The notes: generated by a model not told the origin, from the sequence alone. Counted from the stretch's first letter, positions 25,415 to 34,479 are shown. The stretch: DNA of 64,000 bases from Calothrix sp. FI2-JRJ7 (GCA_019359675.1 JAHHGX010000067.1:1-64000), one strand, 5' to 3'. Program-made: numbers and translations.

Positions 25415-25456
25415 ACACGATTAATCCCTATGGGAAATTCTGCGGATTACGCCCTT

Positions 25457-25654
25457 CTACACGACTTTGAGTTCATCCTCAAAGAACCAGGTAGAATAAT
25501 TGTCATCAAACAGTACTACAACACCAACACCGCTAGAATCGGTCATCTTATAACCTTGGACTATGCCGGTTTGTCCTAATTTTTTAGCTGTTGTAGCACT
25601 AACGCGGTCGCGTAAACGATATACTTTAACTCTTTGTCCGATTTCCATTGCCAA
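25457..25654 (-). CDS. DUF2862 domain protein
   Basis: A 65-residue protein with the cyanobacterial DUF2862 pattern: MEIGQRVKVYRLRDRVS, KLGQTGIVQGYKMTDSSGVG, VVVLFDDNYSTWFFEDEL. The fold is small and beta-rich, similar to SH3-like or KOW-type domains. Function is unknown; it is usually a stand-alone gene. The start may be M1 (25654) or M3 (25648). Confidence 0.9.
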   Translation of the reverse strand: MAMEIGQRVKVYRLRDRVSATTAKKLGQTGIVQGYKMTDSSGVGVVVLFDDNYSTWFFEDELKVV

Positions 25655-25756
25655 CTATATAAACTATGCAGTAAACCAAGACTCAGTTTATCTGAATCTG
25701 CCACAATATAGGAACTTGAAAATGTTTACTAGTCGCTAAAACTTAATCAAACTTTA

Positions 25757-25948
25757 TCATACTTCTTTATTTTGAGCAGGTTCCGACTCCAAAACTCCTC
25801 TAACCCATCTCTCAACATATTCACTGACACTGAGCTTTTTATCTTTAGCTCTGTTTTTTAGCTCATTCCAAACTGTATCTGTTAGGTGTATTTCGTGTCC
25901 TTTCTTCATCTCATCGTATAAAGCTGGAACATCTTTAATTTTTTTCAT
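25757..25948 (-). CDS. Small ribbon-helix-helix-like protein divergent from tnpB
   Basis: A 63-residue protein with a ribbon-helix-helix-like layout: a short strand (HEIHLTDTVWNELKNRA) followed by helices (LSVSEYVERWVRGVLE). It is divergent from tnpB with 76 bases between the start codons. Similar small genes beside TnpB elements occur in cyanobacteria. It may repress the element or be an independent antitoxin. It contains no GGCGCC. Promoter sharing with tnpB is possible but not proven. Confidence 0.7.
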   Translation of the reverse strand: MKKIKDVPALYDEMKKGHEIHLTDTVWNELKNRAKDKKLSVSEYVERWVRGVLESEPAQNKEV

Positions 25949-26024
25949 TTACCCTATTGACTTTCTCAGAAGTGCTGGCTATTCTGGCTATAGTACTAAA
26001 AAAAAGGATGATTCGTCAAGTACT

Positions 26025-27245
26025 ATGTACGCATTAAAGAGGGAATTAAAGTTAAATAAGAAGGAAACGTCTTTAATGCGAGGCATGGCAGGATTTAGGA
26101 GATTTGTTTATAACTTCGGGTTAGAGATGTTGAAAGCATCTTGGGGTTTTGAGGGTATAAAAGCTTCTGACTCTGTTCGTTTAAACGAAATCAAAAAAGT
26201 TTTTACGAACCATGTCATGACTCTACCTGAATATGCCTGGACTAGAAATTATTCCAGCACCATTTATCAATCAGCTTTTCAGGATTTGGGAGAAGCTGTT
26301 GCAAGGTGGCGTAAAGGATTAAGCGAGTTTCCAATTCTGGCAACAAAAAAGAAAGGAGATAAATTCAGTCTTTATAAAGCCAATGCTGTTTATCCTAAAA
26401 AAGGAGAGCCAGCTTTACTATTTACAAACCGAGTTGTAATCGAACCTGGTAGAAAAATTAATTTACCTGGATACGGTACGGTTCGGTCACTGGAGTTAGT
26501 TAATTATTACTACTCTTCCCAAACTTTTACCGTAACTCGCACTGCGGATAAATGGTTTGTATCCTCGAACATCGATGCGAACCGTGTTCCACCAATCATA
26601 CACAAAGTAGAAAAAGTTGGTATTGATTTGGGTATTAAAACCTTTGCTACGTTATCAGATAGTTCCACAATTTCAGCACCAAGTTCCTTAAAGAAGGCGA
26701 AAACCAAGCTAAGTAAGGAACAGTGGCGGAATCGGAATAAGCAATTTGGTAATAGAAACAAAGGTGTGCGTGCGTCCTTAAATGCGAAAAAGTTTTTTGA
26801 GTCTGTGGCAAGAAAACACTTGAAAATAGCAAATATTCGTAGAGATTTCTTGCAAAAAACCACGACTCTTATTAGCAAGAAATATTACACAATCCGAGTT
26901 GAGGACTTGAATGTATCCGGGATGGTTGCTAATCATAAACTCGCAGAAGCTATATCAAGCTTGGGATTGTATGAGTTCCGGAGAATGCTTGATTATAAGC
27001 AATCACACTACGGAACCGAATTAGAGGTTGTGGATAGATGGTATCCAAGTTCTAAAACTTGTTCCAGATGTGGACACGTTCAAAATATGAAGTTATCTGA
27101 ACGTGTTTTTAACTGCGGTGCTTGTTCTTTTTCCATAGACCGTGACTTAAATGCAGCAATTAATTTGGAAAAAGGAGATAATCATCTTGCCAAACCCAAA
27201 GAGAAAAAAAGCATTAAAAAGTCTAGAAAAAAGAAAGCATCCTGA
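26025..27245 (+). CDS. tnpB: TnpB (OrfB) RNA-guided nuclease of an IS200/IS605-type element
   Basis: A 406-residue TnpB with an intact RuvC active site: D201 in VGIDLGIKTFATL, E293 in IRVEDLNVSGM and D374 in DRDLNAAINL. The zinc-finger cysteines are present in TCSRCGH and FNCGAC. The N-terminal WED/REC region (about 1-190) starts MYALKRELKLNKKET, as in other cyanobacterial TnpBs, and the lysine-rich C-terminus is typical. No tnpA transposase is adjacent, so the element cannot move by itself, but the nuclease looks functional. A run of small hairpins after the stop codon (27273-27334) is a candidate guide RNA. The gene lacks GGCGCC, which is frequent in the rest of the window, consistent with later arrival. 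Start ATG 26025 is the only reasonable start. Confidence 0.93.
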   Translation: MYALKRELKLNKKETSLMRGMAGFRRFVYNFGLEMLKASWGFEGIKASDSVRLNEIKKVFTNHVMTLPEYAWTRNYSSTIYQSAFQDLGEAVARWRKGLSEFPILATKKKGDKFSLYKANAVYPKKGEPALLFTNRVVIEPGRKINLPGYGTVRSLELVNYYYSSQTFTVTRTADKWFVSSNIDANRVPPIIHKVEKVGIDLGIKTFATLSDSSTISAPSSLKKAKTKLSKEQWRNRNKQFGNRNKGVRASLNAKKFFESVARKHLKIANIRRDFLQKTTTLISKKYYTIRVEDLNVSGMVANHKLAEAISSLGLYEFRRMLDYKQSHYGTELEVVDRWYPSSKTCSRCGHVQNMKLSERVFNCGACSFSIDRDLNAAINLEKGDNHLAKPKEKKSIKKSRKKKAS

Positions 27246-27400
27246 CACAATTTAAAGTATCGTAGTGACCCTGGCTTGGGGTTGAAGCCTTGATATGCAA
27301 GGAAAACGCTTGTGGACAAGAAGGAGCCGACTCCCTTGGTTGAAGCAGGAACTGAACGTCAAAATTATTGAAGCTTGAGAGTAGGCAAGTTTGAGTAGGT
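27246..27400 (+). ncRNA. Candidate omega RNA / right end of the TnpB element
   Basis: Directly after the tnpB stop codon there are four short hairpins: GGCTT/AAGCC (27273-27289), CTTG/CAAG (27289-27301), CTTG/CAAG (27309-27320) and GGAG/CTCC (27323-27334), followed by GGTTGAAGCAGGAACTGAAC. This position and the hairpin series fit the known location of omega RNA, whose scaffold overlaps the 3' end of tnpB and the right end of the element. The exact 3' boundary and the guide cannot be fixed by eye. Confidence 0.5.
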
Positions 27401-27471
27401 TTCAGAGAGCAGACGATAACTTGATTCATTTGAGACAATAGCCTTGTGTGTGTGAGGACTAGGAGATATTT

Positions 27472-28323
27472 ATGGAAGTTCAGCGTATTAGTGGCAAACT
27501 TAGAAAGTTAAAGCGTTTGCTGCCTGTTAACGAGAAGTTTCTGGCAAAATATGATTTGCTACGAACGCTGGTAAGACGTGATTTGGAAGCACGCTATAAA
27601 GGTTCTGTGCTAGGAAATCTTTGGCCCCTATTAAATCAACTATCACAGCTATTAATTTATACATATGTTTTCTCGTTTGTACTTAAAGTCAAACTAACTC
27701 TCAAAGCTTTGCCTGATAATAACTTTACTTTTGGTTTATGGCTATTTGCTGGTTTGTTGCCTTGGATTGCTTTTTCTAGTGGTTTAGTACAGTCAGCAAA
27801 CTCAGTAGTTGGACAGCCTAATTTAGTCAAAAAAGTTGTATTCCCTCTGTCTTTGCTGCCTTTAGTACCAATTTTGTCATCTTTTATCGAAAGCTCTTTT
27901 GGTTTAGTGGTTCTAATTGTTTTCGTCGCTTTTAGTTCTCATACCTTACATGCGACTTTGGCACTGTTGCCTTTGGTATGGTTAACGCAGTTGCTTTTAA
28001 CCGCAGGAATGGGTTATTTAGCTGCTGGTTTAACTGTATTTTTACGAGACATTCCACAAACTTTAGGTGTATTATTAAACATTTGGATGTACGCAACACC
28101 AATTATTTACCCTGCCACAGCAATTCCCGAAGGACTACGAACTTGGATATTTTGGTTAAATCCAATGACCGCAGTTGCCGAATTTTACCGTGATATCGTT
28201 TTAAATGGTGAAGTTAAGCACTGGGGAGAGTGGGGAGTTGCGACGACGATATCCTTTGTATTATTTTGCTGCGGATTATGGGTTTATCGGCGCCTGCGTC
28301 CTGCCTTTGCGGATGTGTTGTAA
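27472..28323 (+). CDS. ABC-2 type polysaccharide export permease (Wzm-like)
   Basis: A 283-residue permease with six membrane helices. The cytoplasmic N-terminus contains LLRTLVRRDLEARYKGSVLGNLWPLL, the typical Wzm/TagG opening. It should form the membrane channel of an ABC exporter that moves lipid-linked polysaccharide across the inner membrane, driven by the ATPase encoded about 105 bases downstream (28429-29727). It opens a plus-strand cluster of glycosyltransferases and a methyltransferase. A TnpB element ends just upstream. Confidence 0.92.
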   Translation: MEVQRISGKLRKLKRLLPVNEKFLAKYDLLRTLVRRDLEARYKGSVLGNLWPLLNQLSQLLIYTYVFSFVLKVKLTLKALPDNNFTFGLWLFAGLLPWIAFSSGLVQSANSVVGQPNLVKKVVFPLSLLPLVPILSSFIESSFGLVVLIVFVAFSSHTLHATLALLPLVWLTQLLLTAGMGYLAAGLTVFLRDIPQTLGVLLNIWMYATPIIYPATAIPEGLRTWIFWLNPMTAVAEFYRDIVLNGEVKHWGEWGVATTISFVLFCCGLWVYRRLRPAFADVL

Positions 28324-28428
28324 TTTCGTAGAAAAAGGAAAAAGGTAAACGGAAGTAGGACAGCGATGTCCTTTTCTTTTTGCTTTTGTATTGAAATAAT
28401 AGTTATATAGTCATTAAGGTATTTGTTA

Positions 28429-29727
28429 ATGAGTGAGGAAATCGCAATTTCACTTCATTCTGTATCCAAGTGCTATAAGCGTTACGCACGTCCAATGGAT
28501 AGACTTCAGGAATTATTATTGCCCCACTCCAATAAAGGTTCGGAGTTTTTTGCTTTGCGCGATATTAACTTGGATATCCCCAAAGGTCAGACAGTGGGAA
28601 TTATTGGACGTAACGGTTCAGGTAAAAGCACAATGCTACAAATTATCGCTGGAACTTTGACCCCTACTACAGGAGAAGTGGTAGTTAAGGGTAGAGTATC
28701 AGCGCTGTTGGAGTTAGGCAGTGGTTTTAACCCAGAATTTACCGGAAGACAAAATGTATTTTTTAACGGCAGGTTACTAGGGTTGAGTCAAAACGAAATT
28801 GAAAATAAGTTTGATGACATCGCTGGGTTTGCTGATATTGGTGATTTTATCGACCAACCTGTAAAAACTTATTCTAGTGGGATGTTTGTCCGTTTAGCGT
28901 TTGCAGTTGCAGTAAATGTAGACCCCGAAGTACTTATTGTTGATGAAGCGCTAGCTGTGGGTGATATCGTGTTTCAGCACCGTTGTATGCGACGAATGCG
29001 TGCGCTTATGGACTCTGGTGTGACTACACTATTTGTATCGCATGATTCCGGCGCCATTAAAACGTTATGTAACTCAGCTATTATGATTCATGATGGACAA
29101 ATATATACCAAAGGGGTGCCTAACGATGTCACAATTACATATCTCAAATTATTAACAGACTTAGAATTAGGCATATCAACAACCGAGTCTAAACAAACAC
29201 AGCAAGAAGAAAAATGTAATAAAGATACAACTATTTTACGTAGAGGAAGCGGTAAAGCCAGAATTGAAACAGTAAAAATGCTCAATCATTTGGGTAAAGA
29301 TGCTGGTGAAACACCCGTGTTTGGCTTTAATGAAGAAGTAACGCTAGTTGTAGAAATAAAAGCGAATGAAAAACTCCTTAGCTGTATTTTAGGGTTTTAT
29401 ATTTGTGATAAAAACGGTAACGAGATTATTGGAACTAACACATTTGAAGAAAATATCAAAATCGAGCAGCTAGAATTTAGACAACGAGTCGTTGTCAATT
29501 TTAAATTTAAATTACCACTAAGACCCGCTTCGTATAGTTTAACTGTTGCAGGCGCCGAAAATAACGAAGCCTTAACTTTCGATTGGATTGATAACGCAAT
29601 GGTGTTTCAAGTTTTACCACCAAAAACAGGTAAACAGATTTATGCTCTAATTGACCACCCTATAGATGTAACTATTGAAAACAACTTCGTAGGTTGGGTG
29701 AAGCGTAGCGAAACCCAACAAGCGTAA
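28429..29727 (+). CDS. ABC polysaccharide export ATPase (Wzt-like) with C-terminal polymer-binding domain
   Basis: About 432 residues from MSEEIAISLHSVSKCYKRY. The ATPase has Walker A GRNGSGKS near residue 60, signature KTYSSGMFVRLAFAVA and Walker B VLIVDEALAVGD. Residues about 280-420 form a beta-rich C-terminal domain (FGFNEEVTLVVEIKANE, GFYICDKNGNEIIGTNTF) as in Wzt proteins that recognise the modified end of the exported glycan. That domain implies the glycan carries a terminal modification, consistent with the methyltransferase 17 bases downstream. The last residues GWVKRSETQQA are encoded by a GGTTGGGT repeat, so the tail is not family sequence. Confidence 0.93.
   Translation: MSEEIAISLHSVSKCYKRYARPMDRLQELLLPHSNKGSEFFALRDINLDIPKGQTVGIIGRNGSGKSTMLQIIAGTLTPTTGEVVVKGRVSALLELGSGFNPEFTGRQNVFFNGRLLGLSQNEIENKFDDIAGFADIGDFIDQPVKTYSSGMFVRLAFAVAVNVDPEVLIVDEALAVGDIVFQHRCMRRMRALMDSGVTTLFVSHDSGAIKTLCNSAIMIHDGQIYTKGVPNDVTITYLKLLTDLELGISTTESKQTQQEEKCNKDTTILRRGSGKARIETVKMLNHLGKDAGETPVFGFNEEVTLVVEIKANEKLLSCILGFYICDKNGNEIIGTNTFEENIKIEQLEFRQRVVVNFKFKLPLRPASYSLTVAGAENNEALTFDWIDNAMVFQVLPPKTGKQIYALIDHPIDVTIENNFVGWVKRSETQQA
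29689..29720. repeat. GTAGGTTGGGT palindrome inside the end of the ATPase gene
   Basis: Arms GTAGGTTGGGTGAAGCG and CGAAACCCAACA form a short inverted repeat that overlaps the last 11 codons of the export ATPase and ends just before the methyltransferase gene. It could also weaken or regulate read-through within the operon. Confidence 0.8.
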
Positions 29728-29744
29728 AATAACGAAAAAATATT

Positions 29745-30806
29745 ATGGAAAAACATAAAGATTTGATTAAAGATTATCCTTCTTTCAATGAACTAACTGA
29801 AGAATCCCTCGAAGATAATACGAGTTTGAAAAAAACACTACATTTCGTTGGCAAAAATAAAAGTGTAGTTGATTTTGGCTGTGCAACTGGTTACTTAGCT
29901 CAACTACTCCAGCTTAACGGTTGTATAGTTACAGGAGTAGATTATAATCAAGAAGCAGCTCAAGAAGCAGAAAAGCACTGTCAAGAAGTTATTATTGCTG
30001 ACTTAGATTTTACCAGCATCACAGAAATATTCCCTAACCAAAAGTTTGACGTTGCTGTTTTTGGAGATGTTTTAGAGCATCTCCGTAACCCTTGGAAAGT
30101 CTTAGAAGATACAAAGAATATATTACAGCCTGGTGGCTATGTAGTCGCTTCTATCCCAAATATTGCTCATGGAGCTATTCGTTTAGCTTTACTACAAGGT
30201 AAATTTGAATATACACAGTTTGGTATATTAGACAATACACATTTAAGATTTTTTACAAAAAAAACTATAGAACAATTGTTTGAAACAACAGGATATTTAG
30301 TTAAAGGAATTGATAGGACAAAATTAGATATTTTTACAGACGTTCATCTCGTTCCTTCTTTTCAGCGTGATGATTTTAATCAAGAAGTTATTGCTCAAAT
30401 TGAACAAGATGAGGAAGCAGACACTTTACAGTTTGTTATTCAAGCATTTCCTTGTACAGTTGAAGAGAAATACATTACATTAGAAAAACAGTATACTTGC
30501 TTAAACGAGCAATATTCCCAGCTTCTTGAAAAAAACGAGCAACTAGAGTCTCAATTAAAACATACACAGTCAGAACTAGCACTAACAGAGTCTAAATTAC
30601 AAGAATTGCAACAAGCTCGAACAGAAGCAATTACTGAACAAGTACAATCTTCAGTAAAAATAGATGTTTTAAACTCTCAAATTCAACAAAAAGAGTCAAT
30701 GCTACAAGACCTTGAGTATATGATTGTGGCAATGCAAACCAGTAAGTTTTGGCAATTACGTGAACAATGGTTTAAAATCAAAAGTTTTTTCAAGTTAAAT
30801 AAATAA
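29745..30806 (+). CDS. SAM-dependent methyltransferase with a C-terminal coiled coil
   Basis: A 353-residue protein. Residues about 35-190 form a class I methyltransferase with motif I VVDFGCATGYLAQLL, acidic loop TGVDYN, and the segment DVAVFGDVLEHLRNPWKVLED (about 105-125). The C-terminal part from about 235 is a long coiled coil (EKQYTCLNEQYSQLLEKNEQ... QSELALTESKLQELQQ), ending with MQTSKFWQLREQWFKIKSFF, an amphipathic tail. The architecture recalls WbdD of E. coli O9a, where a methyltransferase plus coiled coil sets chain length; the WbdD kinase domain is absent here. Position right after a Wzt-like ATPase supports a chain-capping role, which remains inference. Confidence 0.9.
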   Translation: MEKHKDLIKDYPSFNELTEESLEDNTSLKKTLHFVGKNKSVVDFGCATGYLAQLLQLNGCIVTGVDYNQEAAQEAEKHCQEVIIADLDFTSITEIFPNQKFDVAVFGDVLEHLRNPWKVLEDTKNILQPGGYVVASIPNIAHGAIRLALLQGKFEYTQFGILDNTHLRFFTKKTIEQLFETTGYLVKGIDRTKLDIFTDVHLVPSFQRDDFNQEVIAQIEQDEEADTLQFVIQAFPCTVEEKYITLEKQYTCLNEQYSQLLEKNEQLESQLKHTQSELALTESKLQELQQARTEAITEQVQSSVKIDVLNSQIQQKESMLQDLEYMIVAMQTSKFWQLREQWFKIKSFFKLNK

Positions 30807-30889
30807 AAAGATTACTGTTTACTGTCAAAATTTTTGTACATGTAAATATATATAGAAGTAATCATGTAAAAAGAGCGAAACTGTTTGTA

Positions 30890-32374
30890 ATGAACTTATT
30901 ATTTGTCATACATAACTGGGTTGGTTATGCTCCACACGGAGGTACAGAAGTTCACGCTATAAATTTAGTTGAAGCATTAGCTCAAACTGAAAGTAATCAA
31001 GTTTACGTGTTATTTCCTGATACGAAAACAGCTAGTGACTGCAACAATTATATATTATTGAATATAAAAAATAAAACTTTCAAGCAAATAAACTTAAGTT
31101 ACCCCGTTACTTCTGACTGCTACTCACATCAAGAATTTTTTGCTAAATTTAAATTCTTAATTACACAACAAAGTATTGATATAGTTCACTTCCTTCATCT
31201 AATTCGCTTTCCCCTTAACACACCATTAATAGCAAAAGAAGCTGGCGCGAAGGTAATTATTTCGTTTTTTGATTACTATTTAATATGTCAACAATTTAAT
31301 TTTTTGAAAGAAAACAAAATTTTTTGTAATTATCCCAATATTACTATACCAACTTGTGATTTATGCTTAAAGCAAAACTTTAATTTTCAAGCAGGTACGC
31401 AAAATACCCGAAGAAATACAATTTCACAAATACTTTACTATGCTGATGCTGTTCACTATTTGTGTCAAGACCAATATAATCGATTTATTATAGCTTATCC
31501 ATATTTACAAGACAAACTTAACTTAATAATGGGTTTAGGCATAGGCGCCTTCTTTACAGAGCAAGATATACCCAATAAGGTAAATAACTTTACATTACCT
31601 TTAAAAGTTGCTTGTGTAGGTAACTTTGATACTAACAAAGGCGCAGAATTAATTATACAAATTATTGATTACTACCAATCAACACAACAAAATATCGAAT
31701 TTCATATATATGGAGATGTTCGTTATCCTTACTCAGACATTTTAGCATCAGCAAATCAGAATCTTAAAGTGCATGGACAATACACTCCTGAAGAATTACC
31801 TAACCTACTGCAACAATGTCATATTGCTTTATTTGCCTCAATATGGCCTGAAACTTTTGTATTAGCTTTATCCGAAGTTTGGTCATGCGGCTTAATTCCA
31901 GTGGCGCCTAATATCGGAGCATTTCGCGAGCGAATTACTCATGGTAAAAACGGATTCCTTTACGAATTGACAGATTATGGTTCAATTATCACAATATTAG
32001 ACAATTTTATAAAAATGACTACAGAAAGTTTCCTCAACTTGCTCAAAGGAGTTAGTCAAGTAAAATATCCCTCCTTAGAATCTAATATTAATCAATACTT
32101 ATCACTCTACACCCATATACAAAAAACAAAATATAAACTTAACACTCTAGAACTACTATCGCGCGTCATTATCGAAGAACATCATATAGAAACACATCAT
32201 ATAGAAACATACCCAGAAGTCCAACAATTACCAGACCCAGAAGAACCTATTACTCCTATTCCTGAAAATAAACATCTTTTATATAAAGCATGGCAATACT
32301 ACAAACAACAAGGATTACTCTCCACAATCAAACGCAGCGTGAATTATACTTGGCAACGGATGCAAAAGATATGA
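30890..32374 (+). CDS. GT4-type glycosyltransferase (GT-B fold)
   Basis: A 494-residue glycosyltransferase beginning MNLLFVIHNWVGYAPHGGTEVHA, a typical GT-B N-terminal start with donor/acceptor GG loop. The C-terminal donor-binding half carries LPLKVACVGNFDTNKGAELI, VHGQYTPEELPNLLQQCHIALFASIWPETFVLALSEVW, with the EX7E-type region near ETFVLALSE. Product and sugar are not identifiable. The last residues (WQRMQKI) and stop codon come from an ATCCGTT-family repeat. Its stop overlaps the next start in an ATGA, so the genes are translationally coupled. Confidence 0.9.
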   Translation: MNLLFVIHNWVGYAPHGGTEVHAINLVEALAQTESNQVYVLFPDTKTASDCNNYILLNIKNKTFKQINLSYPVTSDCYSHQEFFAKFKFLITQQSIDIVHFLHLIRFPLNTPLIAKEAGAKVIISFFDYYLICQQFNFLKENKIFCNYPNITIPTCDLCLKQNFNFQAGTQNTRRNTISQILYYADAVHYLCQDQYNRFIIAYPYLQDKLNLIMGLGIGAFFTEQDIPNKVNNFTLPLKVACVGNFDTNKGAELIIQIIDYYQSTQQNIEFHIYGDVRYPYSDILASANQNLKVHGQYTPEELPNLLQQCHIALFASIWPETFVLALSEVWSCGLIPVAPNIGAFRERITHGKNGFLYELTDYGSIITILDNFIKMTTESFLNLLKGVSQVKYPSLESNINQYLSLYTHIQKTKYKLNTLELLSRVIIEEHHIETHHIETYPEVQQLPDPEEPITPIPENKHLLYKAWQYYKQQGLLSTIKRSVNYTWQRMQKI

Positions 32375-32410
32375 ATCAATCATCCGTTACATCCTTTACA
32401 TCCGTTGCAA
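32352..32410. repeat. ATCCGTT-family repeat spanning a gene junction
   Basis: The left arm GGCAACGGATGCAA and right units CATCCGTTACATCCTTTACA and TCCGTTGCAA form an inverted arrangement. The left arm encodes the last residues of the GT4 gene and the right units encode SSVTSFTSVAN at the start of the next gene; the ATGA stop/start lies between them. Confidence 0.85.
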
Positions 32411-33360
32411 ATTTTATCGTTCATTTTATTTGGATGCTTCCAGAACACTTAGATAGTAATCAACAGATTCGTAAAATGCTGATGTTAGAAGCAACACAAT
32501 GTGATTTTACAATTCAATTCTATCAGAGCGAAACTTATCTATACGAAGCACGCAAAACAAAACAACCAGATTTAATAGTATTATTCGGCTCATTCTATAA
32601 ACCTAATATAGATATATATAACCTCATCACACAAACATGCCATTACTTAGGAACCCGTGTCGCTGCTTGGATAACAGAAGACCCTTATGAGTTTGATTGT
32701 AACTACTTATTGCCAAAACTAGTTGATTTCGTATTTAGTAACGACAAAAACTCATGTAACTATTATCATTCTCAAAACGTTTATCATTTACCCTTAGCAT
32801 CTGCATATAATACATTAAAACCACTAATAGAACCTGAATGGGATTTTGTATTTTGCGGTGTAGGATTTCCCAACCGTATTGATATTATCGAAGGATTGCA
32901 AGACATCCTCAAAAATTACTCAACATTAATTATCGGGTCAAATTGGTCAAAACAAATTACCGAAAACTTTTTTACACGTACTCAAGTTGATTATGACGAA
33001 CTAATATCAATTTATAGAAACAGCAAAATAGTCTTAAATTTATCACGAAACCATAACATGGCAAATCAAATTTATGAAATAGTACCATCCACAGTGGCGC
33101 CAAGAACATTTGAAGTCGCAGTAATGGGAATATTCCAACTAGTCTTTTTCGACCGACCAGAACTACACGAATATTTTACCCAAGAAGAAATAATAACATT
33201 TAGCAGCAAACAAGAATTTGCATATTTAGCAGATAAATACATCAACAACCCTCAACTACGCCATAGCATAGCTAACAAAGCCAAACAAAAAGTACATAAA
33301 GAACACCTATATAGACACAGACTACAAACACTAGTCCAACAAGTCATCAATAATCTCTAA
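32371..33360 (+). CDS. CgeB-like glycosyltransferase, first of a tandem pair
   Basis: About 329 residues from the ATG that overlaps the preceding stop (ATGA). It resembles CgeB/glycosyltransferase-family proteins: PDLIVLFGSFYKPN, RVAAWITEDPYEFDC, HLPLASAYNTLKPL, WDFVFCGVGFPNRI, then a C-terminal STVAPRTFEVAVMGIFQLVFF. The next gene (33364) has the same segment order and is a divergent paralogue. The N-terminal residues 4-14 are encoded by an ATCCGTT repeat. Role in the glycan cluster is inferred. Confidence 0.85.
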   Translation: MNQSSVTSFTSVANFIVHFIWMLPEHLDSNQQIRKMLMLEATQCDFTIQFYQSETYLYEARKTKQPDLIVLFGSFYKPNIDIYNLITQTCHYLGTRVAAWITEDPYEFDCNYLLPKLVDFVFSNDKNSCNYYHSQNVYHLPLASAYNTLKPLIEPEWDFVFCGVGFPNRIDIIEGLQDILKNYSTLIIGSNWSKQITENFFTRTQVDYDELISIYRNSKIVLNLSRNHNMANQIYEIVPSTVAPRTFEVAVMGIFQLVFFDRPELHEYFTQEEIITFSSKQEFAYLADKYINNPQLRHSIANKAKQKVHKEHLYRHRLQTLVQQVINNL

Positions 33361-33363
33361 TTC

Positions 33364-34338
33364 ATGATAAACCGTATATTAATCCACAACGCCAAAACAA
33401 CCAACAACAACTTCCACCTACTCCACTCCCTATGGCAAGCATTTAAAGAAACATCACTACAAATACAAATATCTCAACCACAAACACTACAGCTATTCAT
33501 CAAAAACTTCCAACCCGAACTCATAATATGCTTCGGTGGAGAACAAATATCACCAGCAATCAAACACTTAAAATCGTCTAACGCCAAATGGATATTATGG
33601 ACAACAGAAGACCCATTTGAAATAAACTTTAACAAACAAATCGCAAAACACTTTGACATCGTACTAACATCAGATAAAGCCAGCCAAAACTTATACAGCC
33701 ATCCTCATTGTTACTACCTTCCCCTTGCAGCATCCAAAAACTGGTTTTATCATCCAGTAATCAAACAACCCTCAAAACTACTATACGATTTAATCTTCAT
33801 AGGTACAGCTTGGCCCAACCGTACCAACTTCCTCAAAGAACTACTAAGCTTACTCAAACAAAACTATTTCACTAGTAGATTCATACTGCCAACAAATCCT
33901 CACATACCTCAAGACACACTATCAGATATAGACATTATCAAATTTGAACGTGACTTTCGACTGGCGCCTACTGACTTAGCCGACCTACAAAACCATTCAT
34001 TATTTGCGCTAACATTATTTCGAGACTTTTCGGGTGACGGCAACCCAAGACCCCAAAGTTCACCAACCAACAGATTTTACGAAACAGCCCTAGCAGGTAC
34101 AGGACAGATAATTGTATCAAATGACATCAACATACCAGAATTTTACCCAGAAATAAAAGACCATATTTTTCAACTACAAAACGCGCACGAAATAATAGAT
34201 ACAATAACTTACGTAAAACAAAACCCTGAAATTAGAAATTACGCGGCTTCATCTGTCCAGCAATTTGTTATAGATAATCACTCTTATTCACATCGAGTCA
34301 AAGAATTACTAAAGATAATTGGCAGCTTGAATAACTAA
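33364..34338 (+). CDS. CgeB-like glycosyltransferase, second of a tandem pair
   Basis: A 324-residue paralogue of the preceding protein with segments PELIICFGGEQISP, AKWILWTTEDPFEINF, CYYLPLAASKNWFYHP, YDLIFIGTAWPNRT and RFYETALAGTGQIIVSND. It starts 4 bases after the preceding stop codon and is likely co-transcribed. The pair probably arose by duplication and could add two different sugars in succession. Sequence divergence between the two is high. Confidence 0.85.
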   Translation: MINRILIHNAKTTNNNFHLLHSLWQAFKETSLQIQISQPQTLQLFIKNFQPELIICFGGEQISPAIKHLKSSNAKWILWTTEDPFEINFNKQIAKHFDIVLTSDKASQNLYSHPHCYYLPLAASKNWFYHPVIKQPSKLLYDLIFIGTAWPNRTNFLKELLSLLKQNYFTSRFILPTNPHIPQDTLSDIDIIKFERDFRLAPTDLADLQNHSLFALTLFRDFSGDGNPRPQSSPTNRFYETALAGTGQIIVSNDINIPEFYPEIKDHIFQLQNAHEIIDTITYVKQNPEIRNYAASSVQQFVIDNHSYSHRVKELLKIIGSLNN

Positions 34339-34479
34339 CATTTTATACAGTTACATTTTATACAAAATTAAAGCTGCAAATTTCAAGCATTGAGCATCCT
34401 GACACAAATATTTTTTAATGAATAAATAGTCAAACATAATTCAAACAAATATAGCTAAAAATTATAGGAATCAATACAA

